Origin: Bradyrhizobium zhengyangense
GTDB taxonomy: Bacteria; Pseudomonadota; Alphaproteobacteria; Rhizobiales; Xanthobacteraceae
Assembly (NCBI RefSeq): GCF_022012435.1
Contig: NZ_JAKLUA010000003.1
Coordinates: 451,001-515,000, forward strand
Length of the DNA stretch: 64,000 bases
Reading direction: 5' to 3'
Part shown: positions 19,485 through 27,532 of the stretch, piece by piece
Layout of the letters: each line of letters begins with the position of its first letter
Position numbering within the stretch: position 1 is the stretch's first letter
The notes under the pieces: generated by a model
The model's input: the letters and a program-made list of their open reading frames with translations, nothing else
Told to the model about the DNA's origin: nothing
Database searches by the model: none
Translations under genes and position numbers: made by a program

Positions 19485-20570
19485 TTACCCGAGCAGGGAA
19501 AGCATATGCCCCTGCTCAGGCGGAATGCTCCCCTTGAGCGTGTCGAGATAAATGCGCTGCACTGCTTCGGGGCCGCGGCTCTCGACCACGCGGAGGCTGC
19601 TCTCCAACATCGGGGTGAACCCCGACCACGCCACGCCAAACCGTTGCTCGATTCCGCCAGGACCCCAATCCTTAGCGCGCTTGCGGATGTGGTCGGGCGC
19701 GAAGAACCAGCGCGGCTTTGCGCCGGGCAAGACGCCTTCGTCGGCGTCGGTCGCGCGATGCGTCAGACCGACACGCACCGAGCAAGCCATCTGATGGCCG
19801 AAATGCCTGTGCAGTCCGGCCCGCAACGCACTGCTGCCGGCCATGTCGACGAAAGCGACCGGATTTTCCGGTGGCAACGAATGGATTCGATCGTAGGTCA
19901 CCACCGCGTCGTAGCAGGGCAGCGAGCGGACGAAACCGACATTGTTCGCTGAGGTCAGCCCGATCACGTTGCGGCCACGGCTGTGCAGGAGATGAGCGAG
20001 CCCAAACGCGGTCTTGCTCGACGCGCTCGACAGCAGCACGCTGCGTGCACCGAAATCGTCGTTCTCGGCGAGGAAGTCGTCGACCAGGAACGACAGCATG
20101 AACAGCGGCCGCAGCAGTGCCTGAAGATCACCCTGATGTCCGGCGAAAGCGGGATCGCCGGTGACACGGGAATAGAGATTATAGACCGGCGCGACTTGGC
20201 TGCGGTGCGCGGTGCCGTCACGAAGTGCGCGCTTGCTGACATCTGCGGCTTCGATAACGAGATGCGTCGCCATCGGGAAATAGCCGAACAGCCGTTCGCC
20301 CACGGCGACATCCGGATGTCGCGAGCCGATAACCTCGCCGAACCCCCACACCGGGATGTTGCCAAATCCCTGCGGCGCCGGAAAGATCTGCCAATATTTC
20401 AGCTCGTCGCCCATCACGGCATAGGTGATGTTTTTGGCGGTGAACGCGAAGCGCTCGACCTTCACCAGGAGCGCATCTGCGGGCAGGAGTGCTGCATCGG
20501 GAAGGGTGGTCTCGATCAGCTTGTATTGCGCGAGATCGTTGCGTGCGACGACGAAGTCGGTCGATGTCAT
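19485..20570 (-). CDS. DUF2855 family protein (MDR/quinone-reductase-like fold)
   Basis: A 361-residue protein of the DUF2855 family. The start MTSTDFVVARNDL at 20570 is supported by the four-base overlap with the upstream AlkA gene stop. The N-terminal half looks like the catalytic beta-barrel of medium-chain reductases (VKVERFAFTAKNITYAVMGD, then VWGFGEVIGSRHPDVAVGERLFGYFPMA). Further on, VLLSSASSKTAFGLAHLL is a degenerate nucleotide-binding segment, lacking the classic GxGxxG. Members are often annotated only as hypothetical. Redox activity with an NADPH-like cofactor is inferred from the fold, not shown. Confidence 0.8.
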   Translation of the reverse strand: MTSTDFVVARNDLAQYKLIETTLPDAALLPADALLVKVERFAFTAKNITYAVMGDELKYWQIFPAPQGFGNIPVWGFGEVIGSRHPDVAVGERLFGYFPMATHLVIEAADVSKRALRDGTAHRSQVAPVYNLYSRVTGDPAFAGHQGDLQALLRPLFMLSFLVDDFLAENDDFGARSVLLSSASSKTAFGLAHLLHSRGRNVIGLTSANNVGFVRSLPCYDAVVTYDRIHSLPPENPVAFVDMAGSSALRAGLHRHFGHQMACSVRVGLTHRATDADEGVLPGAKPRWFFAPDHIRKRAKDWGPGGIEQRFGVAWSGFTPMLESSLRVVESRGPEAVQRIYLDTLKGSIPPEQGHMLSLLG

Positions 20571-21307
20571 GGTGAAGGTCCCGGCTTTTTCCGTGCCGGC
20601 ATCTTCTCCTTTACGGCTGCGCGCTTTGCAACAGCAACATTGTTTGAAACGGCGTTCGCTCCGCCGGCGATGACGCCCTCGCGGTTCTTCATCGCGCGGT
20701 AGTAGCTCCACCACAGATGTGCGGCGGCGCCACGCAGCGGACGCCAGGGTTCGGCGAGCGGCGCCATCTGCTTTTCCGTCGGCCGCGCCTTCAGGCCGAG
20801 GCCGATCCTGATTCCCTCCTGCACGGCGAGGTCGCCGGCGGGCCAGGCATCGCCATGGCCGAGGCAAAACAAGAGATAGACGTCGGCAGTCCACGGTCCG
20901 ATGCCCGGCAGCGAGACCAGCGTGTGATGCGCGGCATCGGCGTCTTCCTCGGCGAGCACGTCGAGGTTCAGCCGCTCGGCGACGATCTCGCGCGCCAGAT
21001 GTTTCAGCGTCTTGATCTTGGCCGCTGATAGTCCGAGCCGTCCCAGCCGGTCGGTGCGGGCGCGGCGCACCGCCTCATGGTCGAACGGATCGAAGGCCGC
21101 AGACAGCCGTCCCCAGATCGCGGCGGCGCTCGCGGTCGAGAGCTGCTGCCCGCAAACGATATGCGCAAGCCCCGCAAAGCCCGGCTCGCGCCGCCGCAAC
21201 GCCGGCATGCCTGCGATTTCTAGCACAGGCTTGAGGCGTGGATCGCGCTTGACCAGCGTGTGAACGGCTTCTTCGAGGTCGGACTGGGTTTCGAGGTGGA
21301 TGGTCAT
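20567..21307 (-). CDS. DNA-3-methyladenine glycosylase II family protein (AlkA-like, HhH-GPD)
   Basis: A 246-residue base-excision-repair glycosylase. The HhH-GPD signature is intact: the hairpin LVSLPGIGPWTADVYLLFCLG (about 139-159) and the catalytic aspartate in WPAGDLAVQEG about 12 residues later. The earlier IVCGQQLSTASAAAIW helix is also typical. It removes alkylated purines from DNA. The C-terminal 25 residues are lysine- and proline-rich, possibly a DNA-contacting tail. The start at 21307 begins MTIHLETQ. The stop overlaps the start of the DUF2855 gene by four bases, so the two proteins are made from one message. It is divergent from gluQ, with about 68 bp between. Confidence 0.9.
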   Translation of the reverse strand: MTIHLETQSDLEEAVHTLVKRDPRLKPVLEIAGMPALRRREPGFAGLAHIVCGQQLSTASAAAIWGRLSAAFDPFDHEAVRRARTDRLGRLGLSAAKIKTLKHLAREIVAERLNLDVLAEEDADAAHHTLVSLPGIGPWTADVYLLFCLGHGDAWPAGDLAVQEGIRIGLGLKARPTEKQMAPLAEPWRPLRGAAAHLWWSYYRAMKNREGVIAGGANAVSNNVAVAKRAAVKEKMPARKKPGPSP

Positions 21308-21375
21308 TGGCGCTCTACTTGTCACGCACGGGCTTGACCCGCGCATCCATCTCCTATCGTAACAGAGTCTTGGCC

Positions 21376-22266
21376 ATGACGAGATCTTGCCAGATGCCGC
21401 CACCCGTTTTCCGATTTGCCCCCAGCCCGAACGGCCTCTTGCATCTCGGCCACGCTTATTCTGCGCTGCTCAATTTCGACCGCGTGCGCGAAACCGGCGG
21501 GCGGCTGTTGCTGCGGATCGAAGACATCGACGCGACGCGCTGCCGGCCGGAATTCGAGGCTGCGATCTACGAAGACCTCGCCTGGCTCGGGATCGCATGG
21601 GAAACGCCGGTGCGGCGGCAATCGGAGCGTCTCGCCGACTATCGCGCCGCGCTGGAAAAACTCTCCGCACTCGGTCTCGTCTATCCAGCTTTTGAGAGCC
21701 GCGCCGAGATCGCAAAGCTGGTCGCCGCCCGTGAGGCGGATGGGCCGTGGCCGCGCGATCCCGACGGCGCGCCGCTCTATCCTGGCGAGGCGAATTCGCT
21801 GCCGGCCAGCGAGCGATCGCGCCTGATTGCCTCTGGCGCGCCTTACGCCTTGCGCCTCGACATGGCGGCGGCCTGCCGGCAGGTCTCCGGTCTGACCTGG
21901 AACGAGTTGGGTGAGGGGCCCGACGGCGAGCGTGGCCTGGTCGCCGCGCGACCTGAGGCATGGGGCGACGTCATCCTGGCCCGTAAGGAGACGCCGACCA
22001 GCTATCATCTGTCTGTGGTGGTCGACGACGCGCTCCAGGACGTGACCGAGATCGTGCGTGGCCAGGACCTGTTTCACGCCACCTCGGTTCACCGACTGCT
22101 TCAGGCTCTGCTCGGCCTGACCGAACCCATCTATCGGCATCACGGCCTGATTCGCGGCACGGATGGCCGGAAGCTGTCGAAATCGGACCGCTCGACCGGC
22201 CTCCGGGAGTTGCGTGCGGCCGGTATCTCGCCCGCCGCCATCCGCACGACCGTGGGATTAGGCTAA
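21376..22266 (+). CDS. gluQ: Glutamyl-Q tRNA(Asp) synthetase
   Basis: A class I aminoacyl-tRNA-synthetase-like protein of about 296 residues without an anticodon-binding domain, the usual size for GluQ (YadB). It loads glutamate on the queuosine of tRNA(Asp). The HIGH-type motif is FAPSPNGLLHLGHAYSALLN and the KMSKS-type motif KLSKSD; LLLRIEDIDATR is also conserved. The zinc-site cysteines found in E. coli GluQ are absent: the YPCFCTR-like region reads YPAFESR and no cysteine pair follows. The start is set at ATG 21376; ATG 21394 (MPPPVFRF) is equally possible. It is divergent from the alkA-like gene. Confidence 0.88.
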   Translation: MTRSCQMPPPVFRFAPSPNGLLHLGHAYSALLNFDRVRETGGRLLLRIEDIDATRCRPEFEAAIYEDLAWLGIAWETPVRRQSERLADYRAALEKLSALGLVYPAFESRAEIAKLVAAREADGPWPRDPDGAPLYPGEANSLPASERSRLIASGAPYALRLDMAAACRQVSGLTWNELGEGPDGERGLVAARPEAWGDVILARKETPTSYHLSVVVDDALQDVTEIVRGQDLFHATSVHRLLQALLGLTEPIYRHHGLIRGTDGRKLSKSDRSTGLRELRAAGISPAAIRTTVGLG

Positions 22267-22371
22267 GTTTCTCTGGGGGTTAGCACAGCAGCGCCGTGAC
22301 TCCGGGGTGGCCGCCGTGCCATGGTCGCTCTTGAGCCCGGGGGTTCGAAGAGGATACTTCGAAGGGGATTT

Positions 22372-23640
22372 ATGGCGGCGAAAACGCGCGCAGCGCGCAC
22401 CACGCGAAAGTCCAGGCAGCCGCCTCGGAAGCGGGCCGGGGCGGTCGGCAAAGTGCGCGAGCGCAGCACCGTTGCGCCCGACGTGATTCAGGCGGCGCTT
22501 GCAGCCTTTGCCCACGAGGTCCGCACGCCCCTGACCGGCATTCTGGCGATCAGCGATTTGCTTTCGACCTCCGATCTTGGCGAGCGGGAGCGGCGTTGGG
22601 CCGACACCATCAAGGCCGGTGCCGAGCATCTGGCTAACCTCGCTACGCTGTTCGTCGATGCCGCCAAGACCGGCAAGGGCGCCGGCAAGAGCGGCACGCT
22701 ACGGCAGGATCTGTTTGATTTGCGCGCGCTCGCGCGCAGCACCGGCGATTCGCTCGCTGGTCGCGCCGCCGCCAAGGGTCTTCAGGCCGAGGTCGACATC
22801 TCGGACAAGCTCCCGGGCCTCGTGGTCGGCGATTCCGTTCGCCTCCGCGCCGCACTCGAGAACCTGATCGACAATGCAGTCAAATTCACCGAGCAGGGCG
22901 CTGTGGCCATCTCGGCCGCGCCTTGGCGGCCCGTCAAGGGCAAAGCGAGCGGCAAAGCCAAGGACAAGCGCCGGGTCGGCGTCGCCTTCTCGGTCTCCGA
23001 CAGCGGCATCGGCCTGACCATGGCCGAGATCAAACGGCTGTTCCGCCCGTTCACCCAGGCCAATGTCACCATCGCCTCCCGCTTCGGCGGCGCCGGGCTC
23101 GGTCTGTCTTCGGTCAAGCAGCTGGCGCGTGCGATGGGCGGCGACATCACGGTGGCACCGCGGCGCAGCGGCGGCGCCACCTTCACCCTGACCGTCACGC
23201 TCGATGCGGCGGGGCCGGCCAAGGCACGCAAGACGGAAGGCGGCGAAGCGGAGCCGCTGGCGGCGCTGCGCGTGCTCAGCGTCGAGGACAATCCATTCGG
23301 CCGCGTCGTGCTCAACACGATCCTGACCGAGCTCGGCCATCATGCCGAGTTCATCGGGCGCGGTGAGGATGCAGTGAGCCGGCTCGCGCAGGGTGGCTTC
23401 GATGCGGTGCTGATGGACATGGTGTTGCCGGGCATCGACGGCGTCGAGGCCATCAGGCGTATCCGCACAATGCAGGCGCCGCTGGCTCGGATCCCGATCA
23501 TCGGCGTGTCCGGTCGTGGCGAGGACGAGGCGGCCTCGCGCGAGGCCGGCGCCGACGCCTTCCTGGTCAAGCCTGTGTCCCCGCGGGCTTTAGCGACTGC
23601 GCTGCTTGAAGCGACACGCCGTGAGGAAGTCGCGACTTGA
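22372..23640 (+). CDS. Soluble hybrid histidine kinase/response regulator
   Basis: A 422-residue two-component protein with no sensor or membrane segment. It begins with a basic tail (MAAKTRAARTTRKSRQPPRK), then a HisKA domain with phosphoacceptor H48 in FAHEVRTPL. The HATPase domain has N-box NLIDNAVKF, G1 DSGIGL and G2 GAGLGLSS. A C-terminal receiver domain from about 298 has VEDN, phosphoacceptor D349 in VLMDMVLPGIDG and K400 in LVKPVS. The ATG at 22372 follows GAAGGGGA. Signal input must come from a partner protein or from the short N-terminus. The last 74 bases overlap the converging YihY gene. No dedicated response regulator is adjacent. Confidence 0.9.
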   Translation: MAAKTRAARTTRKSRQPPRKRAGAVGKVRERSTVAPDVIQAALAAFAHEVRTPLTGILAISDLLSTSDLGERERRWADTIKAGAEHLANLATLFVDAAKTGKGAGKSGTLRQDLFDLRALARSTGDSLAGRAAAKGLQAEVDISDKLPGLVVGDSVRLRAALENLIDNAVKFTEQGAVAISAAPWRPVKGKASGKAKDKRRVGVAFSVSDSGIGLTMAEIKRLFRPFTQANVTIASRFGGAGLGLSSVKQLARAMGGDITVAPRRSGGATFTLTVTLDAAGPAKARKTEGGEAEPLAALRVLSVEDNPFGRVVLNTILTELGHHAEFIGRGEDAVSRLAQGGFDAVLMDMVLPGIDGVEAIRRIRTMQAPLARIPIIGVSGRGEDEAASREAGADAFLVKPVSPRALATALLEATRREEVAT

Positions 23641-24460
23641 TGATCGCGGCGTTGAGCTCGCCGCCGAAGACGAAGATCGCGGCAATGAAATACAGAAACA
23701 CCAGCGCGATGATTACCGAGGCGAGCCCCGCATACATCGTGACGTAATTATTGGCGAAGCGCGCCAGATATTGGCCGAACACGATGCCCGAGATCAGCGA
23801 GGCAACGATGGTGAAGACGATGCCGGGCAGGATCTGGAAAAAGCTGCGTCGGCCCGCCGGCAGCCAGGCATGCAGGATGACCAGTGCCACCACCAGCGCG
23901 CCTATGGTGATGCCGTAACGCAGCCAGGTGAGAATACTTTCGTTTGACTCGACGAACAGTGGAATGTGTCGCCGCGCCGCCTCGATGAAGAGCGGGCCAA
24001 GCACGATCAGGAACGCCATCGCGAGCGCCGTGAAGGCCGCAACCAGCGTGTAGCCGATCGATTCCAGCCGCAGCCAATACCAGCGCCGCATCTCCACCAC
24101 CGCATAGGCGCGGTTGAGCGCGACCCTGAGCGCCTCGACGCCGTTGGAGGCGAAATAGACCGACAGCACCGCGCCGATGGTCAGCACCCCCGTGCGGGTC
24201 GTGGTCAGCACGTCGTGGATCTCTCCCGACAGGGAATCGGCCACTTGCTTCGGCCAGACTTCGAGCATCAGCCCGGCTGCCTGGTCGGCAAGCTCCTTGG
24301 AGCCGAAGAAGCCGGCGAGCGAAGTCAGCACGATCAGGAACGGGAATAGCGCCATCAGCGTCGACAGTGCGATATGGCTCGAGATCGCCCAGCCGTCGTC
24401 GGCCAGGAACGTGTAGAAGGCGTCTTCCACGATGACATAGATCGTGCGGATGACTTTCAC
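23567..24460 (-). CDS. YihY/BrkB family inner-membrane protein
   Basis: A protein of about 297 residues with six hydrophobic segments and the YihY/BrkB-family (formerly RNase BN) signatures: DDGWAISSHIALSTLMALFPFLIV near the N-terminus and YVTMYAGLASVIIALVFLYFIAAIFVFGGELNA at the C-terminal end. The family has no settled function; virulence factor BrkB and transport roles have been suggested. The GTG at 24460 is preferred because the family begins just before the VEDAFYTFL helix. The open frame upstream crosses a palindromic repeat, so the longer form is unlikely. It converges on the hybrid kinase gene with a 74-bp overlap of coding sequence. Confidence 0.85.
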   Translation of the reverse strand: MKVIRTIYVIVEDAFYTFLADDGWAISSHIALSTLMALFPFLIVLTSLAGFFGSKELADQAAGLMLEVWPKQVADSLSGEIHDVLTTTRTGVLTIGAVLSVYFASNGVEALRVALNRAYAVVEMRRWYWLRLESIGYTLVAAFTALAMAFLIVLGPLFIEAARRHIPLFVESNESILTWLRYGITIGALVVALVILHAWLPAGRRSFFQILPGIVFTIVASLISGIVFGQYLARFANNYVTMYAGLASVIIALVFLYFIAAIFVFGGELNAAIIKSRLPHGVSLQAAQSLKPAGTQA

Positions 24461-24514
24461 GGTGTGCCCCAGAGCAAGTTTGCTCTCACTTCGCGAGCGG
24501 CCCGGATTCGCGCC

Positions 24515-24534
24515 TCTCCCCGCAAGCGGGGAGA
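24515..24534. repeat. Short hairpin repeat (CTCCCCGC type)
   Basis: A nine-base perfect inverted repeat, TCTCCCCGC and GCGGGGAGA, separated by two bases, in the leader of the YihY gene. This hairpin type is common in rhizobial intergenic DNA. Its position argues against the longer YihY reading frame. Confidence 0.6.
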
Positions 24535-24657
24535 CGCGAGGAGGACGGACCATGCGAGCAAATCGGAAATCATTCGGCCAGCTTCTGACATTATGGGATC
24601 AAAAGCCAGATTTGGAACGCCATGGCGGAGCGCCGCACACGGTGTTATCACCCCCAA

Positions 24658-24852
24658 ATGGCATCTCTCCTGAGTACTTTCATTCTGCCGATCGCCGTGG
24701 CCGCCGTGGCGGTGGTGCTGCTGCTCGGCCTCGTCAACATGATGCGTGGCGGCTCGCCCAACACCTCGCAGAAATTGATGCGTTGGCGCGTGCTGCTGCA
24801 GTTCATCGCGATCGTTATCGCCATGGTCGCGGTCTGGGCGATGGGGCGATAG
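24658..24852 (+). CDS. Twin-transmembrane HIG1-domain-like small protein
   Basis: A 64-residue protein with two transmembrane helices (about 5-25 and 42-62) joined by a polar loop, MMRGGSPNTSQKLMRWRV. This loop-and-helix arrangement matches the HIG1/hypoxia-induced-protein domain found in small alphaproteobacterial membrane proteins (twin transmembrane proteins), which in some bacteria associate with cytochrome oxidases. The ATG at 24658 gives MASLLSTFILP; the upstream in-frame ATG at 24622 would add 12 unlikely residues. It lies upstream of the cobalamin adenosyltransferase gene on the same strand. A respiratory role is inferred from the family only. Confidence 0.8.
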   Translation: MASLLSTFILPIAVAAVAVVLLLGLVNMMRGGSPNTSQKLMRWRVLLQFIAIVIAMVAVWAMGR

Positions 24853-24922
24853 GGCATGATCCGGACCCGAAGGGCCGCGTTTGCGAAAAGTGTGAAGCGG
24901 TTTTCCGGCTGGATCTTGCCCT
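24851..24922. repeat. Imperfect palindromic element in intergenic gap
   Basis: Inverted arms AGGGCATGATCC (24851-24862) and GGATCTTGCCCT (24911-24922), matching at 11 of 12 positions, enclose a core with GCGAAAAGTGTGAAGCGG. The core resembles a dispersed Rhizobiales sequence I know from intergenic gaps. It nearly fills the space between the HIG1-like gene and the adenosyltransferase gene, touching the stop of the first. Confidence 0.6.
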
Positions 24923-24940
24923 AAGAACAAGGACACTTTC

Positions 24941-25513
24941 ATGGTCGTGCTCAACCGCATCTATACGAAGACTGGTGACGACGGCACGACAGCGCTCGGA
25001 ACCGGCGAGCGCCGTCCGAAATATGATCTGCGCATCGCAGCCTATGGCACGGTCGATGAGACCAATGCCGCGATCGGCGTGGTACGCCTTCACACCAGGG
25101 ATGCGCCGGAGCTCGATGCCATGCTCGGCCGCATCCAGAATGATTTGTTCGATCTCGGCGCCGATCTCGCGGTACCCGAGCGTGAAGGCAAGGCGGAGCG
25201 ACTGCGGGTAGTGGCGAGCCAGGTCGAGCGGCTCGAGCATGACATCGACGCGATCAACGACAAGCTTGCGCCGCTCACTTCTTTCGTGCTCCCGGGCGGC
25301 ACGCCGGCCGCCGCCTACCTCCATGTCGCGCGCACGATTTGCCGCAGGGCGGAACGCGTGATGGTGGAACTGGCCGCCCAGCCCGGCGAACCCGTCGGCA
25401 CGGCTGGCATCCAGTATATGAATCGCCTGTCGGACTTCTTGTTCGTGGCCAGCCGCGCCGCTAACCATGATGGTGCCGGCGACGTGCTCTGGGTTCCGGG
25501 CCAGAATCGCTGA
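24941..25513 (+). CDS. PduO-type cob(I)yrinic acid a,c-diamide adenosyltransferase
   Basis: A 190-residue ATP:corrinoid adenosyltransferase of the PduO (MMAB-like) family. It makes adenosylcobalamin in the cytoplasm. Diagnostic motifs are RIYTKTGDDGTTALGTGERRPK at the N-terminus (ATP-binding, residues 6-27), YGTVDETNAAIG (about 36-47), FVLPGGTPAAAYLHVARTICRRAER (about 110-134) and YMNRLSDFLFVASR near the C-terminus. The start at 24941 follows AAGGACAC. No cobalamin-dependent enzyme or other cob gene is nearby. A terminator-like hairpin follows at 25534, isolating it from the etf operon. Confidence 0.93.
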   Translation: MVVLNRIYTKTGDDGTTALGTGERRPKYDLRIAAYGTVDETNAAIGVVRLHTRDAPELDAMLGRIQNDLFDLGADLAVPEREGKAERLRVVASQVERLEHDIDAINDKLAPLTSFVLPGGTPAAAYLHVARTICRRAERVMVELAAQPGEPVGTAGIQYMNRLSDFLFVASRAANHDGAGDVLWVPGQNR

Positions 25514-25533
25514 CCCATTGAGATCAGCATTTC

Positions 25534-25555
25534 AGGGGGCTAAAATTAGGCCCCT
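25534..25555 (+). terminator. Terminator-like hairpin after adenosyltransferase gene
   Basis: A near-palindrome, AGGGG-G-CTAA and TTAG-G-CCCCT, lies 21 bases after the stop codon. It is followed by TTCG rather than a long T-run, so it may be a weak or factor-assisted terminator. It separates this gene from the etfB promoter. Confidence 0.5.
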
Positions 25556-25562
25556 TCGCGCG

Positions 25563-25591
25563 TTGACCGGGCCGGATCAGGCCTTTAGGTT
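25563..25591 (+). promoter_or_regulatory. Candidate sigma-70 promoter of etfBA
   Basis: TTGACC at 25563-25568 and TAGGTT at 25586-25591 are separated by exactly 17 bp, placing the transcript start near 25598, about 40 bp before the etfB ATG. The metX leader has TTGACG, 17 bp and the same TAGGTT hexamer, which strengthens both calls. Confidence 0.6.
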
Positions 25592-25639
25592 CCGCGCCAG
25601 TTGAATAATCCCCCTCCCAAATTGAGTGAAAGAGGATCG

Positions 25640-26389
25640 ATGAAGGTCTTAGTGCCGGTAAAGCGGGTGGTCGATTACAACGTCAAGGTCCGCGTCAAGG
25701 GCGATGGATCGGGCGTTGAACTCGCCAACGTCAAGATGTCGATGAACCCCTTCGACGAAATCGCGGTCGAGGAAGCGCTGCGCCTGAAGGAAGCCGGCAA
25801 GGCGACCGAAGTCGTGGTGGTCTCCATAGGACCTGCGCAGGCGTCGGAGACGATCCGCACGGGCCTCGCCATGGGCGCCGACCGCGGCATCCTGGTGAAG
25901 GCCGAAGGCATCGTTGAGCCGCTCGCTGTCGCAAAGATCCTCAAGAAGGTTGCTGACGAAGAGCAGCCCGGCCTGATCATCCTCGGCAAGCAGGCGATCG
26001 ACGACGACAGCAACCAGACCGGTCAGATGCTGGCCGCGCTGCTGGGCTGGTCGCAGGCAACCTTCGCCTCGAAGCTCGAGGTCGAAGGCTCCGACTTCAA
26101 GGTCACCCGCGAGGTCGACGGCGGCTTGCAGACCGTCAAGCTCAAGGGGCCGGCGATCGTCACCACCGATCTGCGTCTCAACGAGCCGCGTTACGCTTCG
26201 CTGCCCAACATCATGAAGGCCAAGAAGAAGCCGATCGCGGAGAAGACCGTCGCCGATTACGGCGTCGACGTCACTGCGCGCCTCGAAGTTCTGAAGACGG
26301 CCGAGCCCGCGGGCCGCAAGGCCGGCGTCAAGGTGAAGGACGTCGCCGAGCTGGTGTCGAAGCTCAAGAACGAAGCCGGGGTGCTCTGA
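25640..26389 (+). CDS. etfB: Electron transfer flavoprotein subunit beta
   Basis: A 249-residue ETF beta chain, the usual length. It begins [20 protein letters not shown] at the ATG at 25640, after AGAGGATCG; the upstream in-frame ATG at 25601 lacks a site. Conserved features include [16 protein letters not shown], the AMP-binding stretch around [24 protein letters not shown] and [42 protein letters not shown], whose tail contains the recognition loop used to dock on acyl-CoA dehydrogenases. With EtfA it carries electrons from flavin dehydrogenases to ETF-quinone oxidoreductase. Its stop overlaps the etfA start (TGATG). Confidence 0.95.
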   Translation: MKVLVPVKRVVDYNVKVRVKGDGSGVELANVKMSMNPFDEIAVEEALRLKEAGKATEVVVVSIGPAQASETIRTGLAMGADRGILVKAEGIVEPLAVAKILKKVADEEQPGLIILGKQAIDDDSNQTGQMLAALLGWSQATFASKLEVEGSDFKVTREVDGGLQTVKLKGPAIVTTDLRLNEPRYASLPNIMKAKKKPIAEKTVADYGVDVTARLEVLKTAEPAGRKAGVKVKDVAELVSKLKNEAGVL

Positions 26390-27339
26390 TGACTGCGCTG
26401 TTGATTGCTGAACACGAACACGAGGTCCTCAAGGACTCCACCAACAAGGCGCTGACCGCGGCTTCCCAACTCGGCGGCGACGTCCACGTGCTGGTCGCCG
26501 GTGGCGGGCAGGGCACCAAGGCTGCGGCCGAGGCCGCCTCGAAGCTCGCTGGTGTCGCCAAGGTGCTGGTCGCCGAAGGCGAAGCCTACGCGCACGATCT
26601 CGCCGAGCCGCTGGCGGCACTGATCGTCTCGCTGGCCCCGTCCTATGACGCGATCGTCGCGCCCGCGACCTCGCGATTCAAGAACGTGATGCCGCGCGTC
26701 GCAGCCCTGCTCGACGTCATGCAGGTCTCGGAGATCACCAAGGTGGTCGCCCCCGATACCTATGAGCGTCCGATCTATGCCGGCAACGCCATCCAGACGG
26801 TGAAGTCGAAGGACGCCAAGAAGGTCATCACGGTCCGTACCTCGACCTTCGCGGCGGCAGCCAGCGGCGGCAGCGCGCCGGTCGAGAGCGTTGCGGCGGC
26901 GGCGGATCCGGGCCTGTCGACCTTTGTCGGCGAGGAAGTCGCCAAGAGCGACCGTCCGGAGCTGACCTCGGCCAAGATCATCGTTTCCGGCGGTCGGGCC
27001 ATGCAGAGCCGCGAGAACTTCGCCAAGTACATCGAGCCGCTCGCCGACAAGTTAGGGGCCGGTGTCGGTGCCTCCCGTGCGGCGGTCGATGCCGGCTATG
27101 CGCCGAACGACTGGCAGGTCGGCCAGACCGGCAAGGTCGTGGCCCCCGAGCTCTACGTCGCGGTGGGCATTTCCGGTGCCATCCAGCATCTGGCCGGCAT
27201 GAAGGACTCCAAGGTGATCGTCGCGATCAACAAGGACGAGGACGCGCCGATCTTCCAGGTGGCCGATTACGGTCTGGTCGCCGACCTCTACCAAGCGGTT
27301 CCGGAGCTGACCGACGAACTCGGCAAGCTCGGCAAGTAA
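26389..27339 (+). CDS. etfA: Electron transfer flavoprotein subunit alpha
   Basis: A 316-residue ETF alpha chain. The C-terminal FAD domain has the family signature: [80 protein letters not shown]. The N-terminal half has the Ala-rich beta/alpha domain shared with EtfB. It holds the flavin that accepts electrons from acyl-CoA and other dehydrogenases. The start overlaps the etfB stop by one base. A strong terminator follows 10 bases after the stop, so the transcript ends here and the hydroxyacyl-CoA dehydrogenase downstream has its own promoter. Confidence 0.95.
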   Translation: MTALLIAEHEHEVLKDSTNKALTAASQLGGDVHVLVAGGGQGTKAAAEAASKLAGVAKVLVAEGEAYAHDLAEPLAALIVSLAPSYDAIVAPATSRFKNVMPRVAALLDVMQVSEITKVVAPDTYERPIYAGNAIQTVKSKDAKKVITVRTSTFAAAASGGSAPVESVAAAADPGLSTFVGEEVAKSDRPELTSAKIIVSGGRAMQSRENFAKYIEPLADKLGAGVGASRAAVDAGYAPNDWQVGQTGKVVAPELYVAVGISGAIQHLAGMKDSKVIVAINKDEDAPIFQVADYGLVADLYQAVPELTDELGKLGK

Positions 27340-27349
27340 AACGCGATAA

Positions 27350-27390
27350 AAACACCGGCCGGAGGTATAAACTCCGGCCGGTGTTTCATT
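27350..27390 (+). terminator. Rho-independent terminator of etfBA
   Basis: A perfect 15-bp stem (arms 27350-27364 and 27372-27386, with CACCGGCCGGAG as the left core) and a 7-base loop, GTATAAA, end in a TTT run. The A-run opposite the T-run would let it act in both directions. Confidence 0.92.
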
Positions 27391-27532
27391 TCTGAGCCGT
27401 TTTCTTTGGCGTGGGGCACGCCTTCGAAGCGATCCAATCTAGGTTTCGGGCCAAGGTTCTGATTAAATCGATCCTCCCGGCTCAGGGGATTAGGCAGGGC
27501 GCGATATGCGCGCCGTTCCGGTGGATGACATT

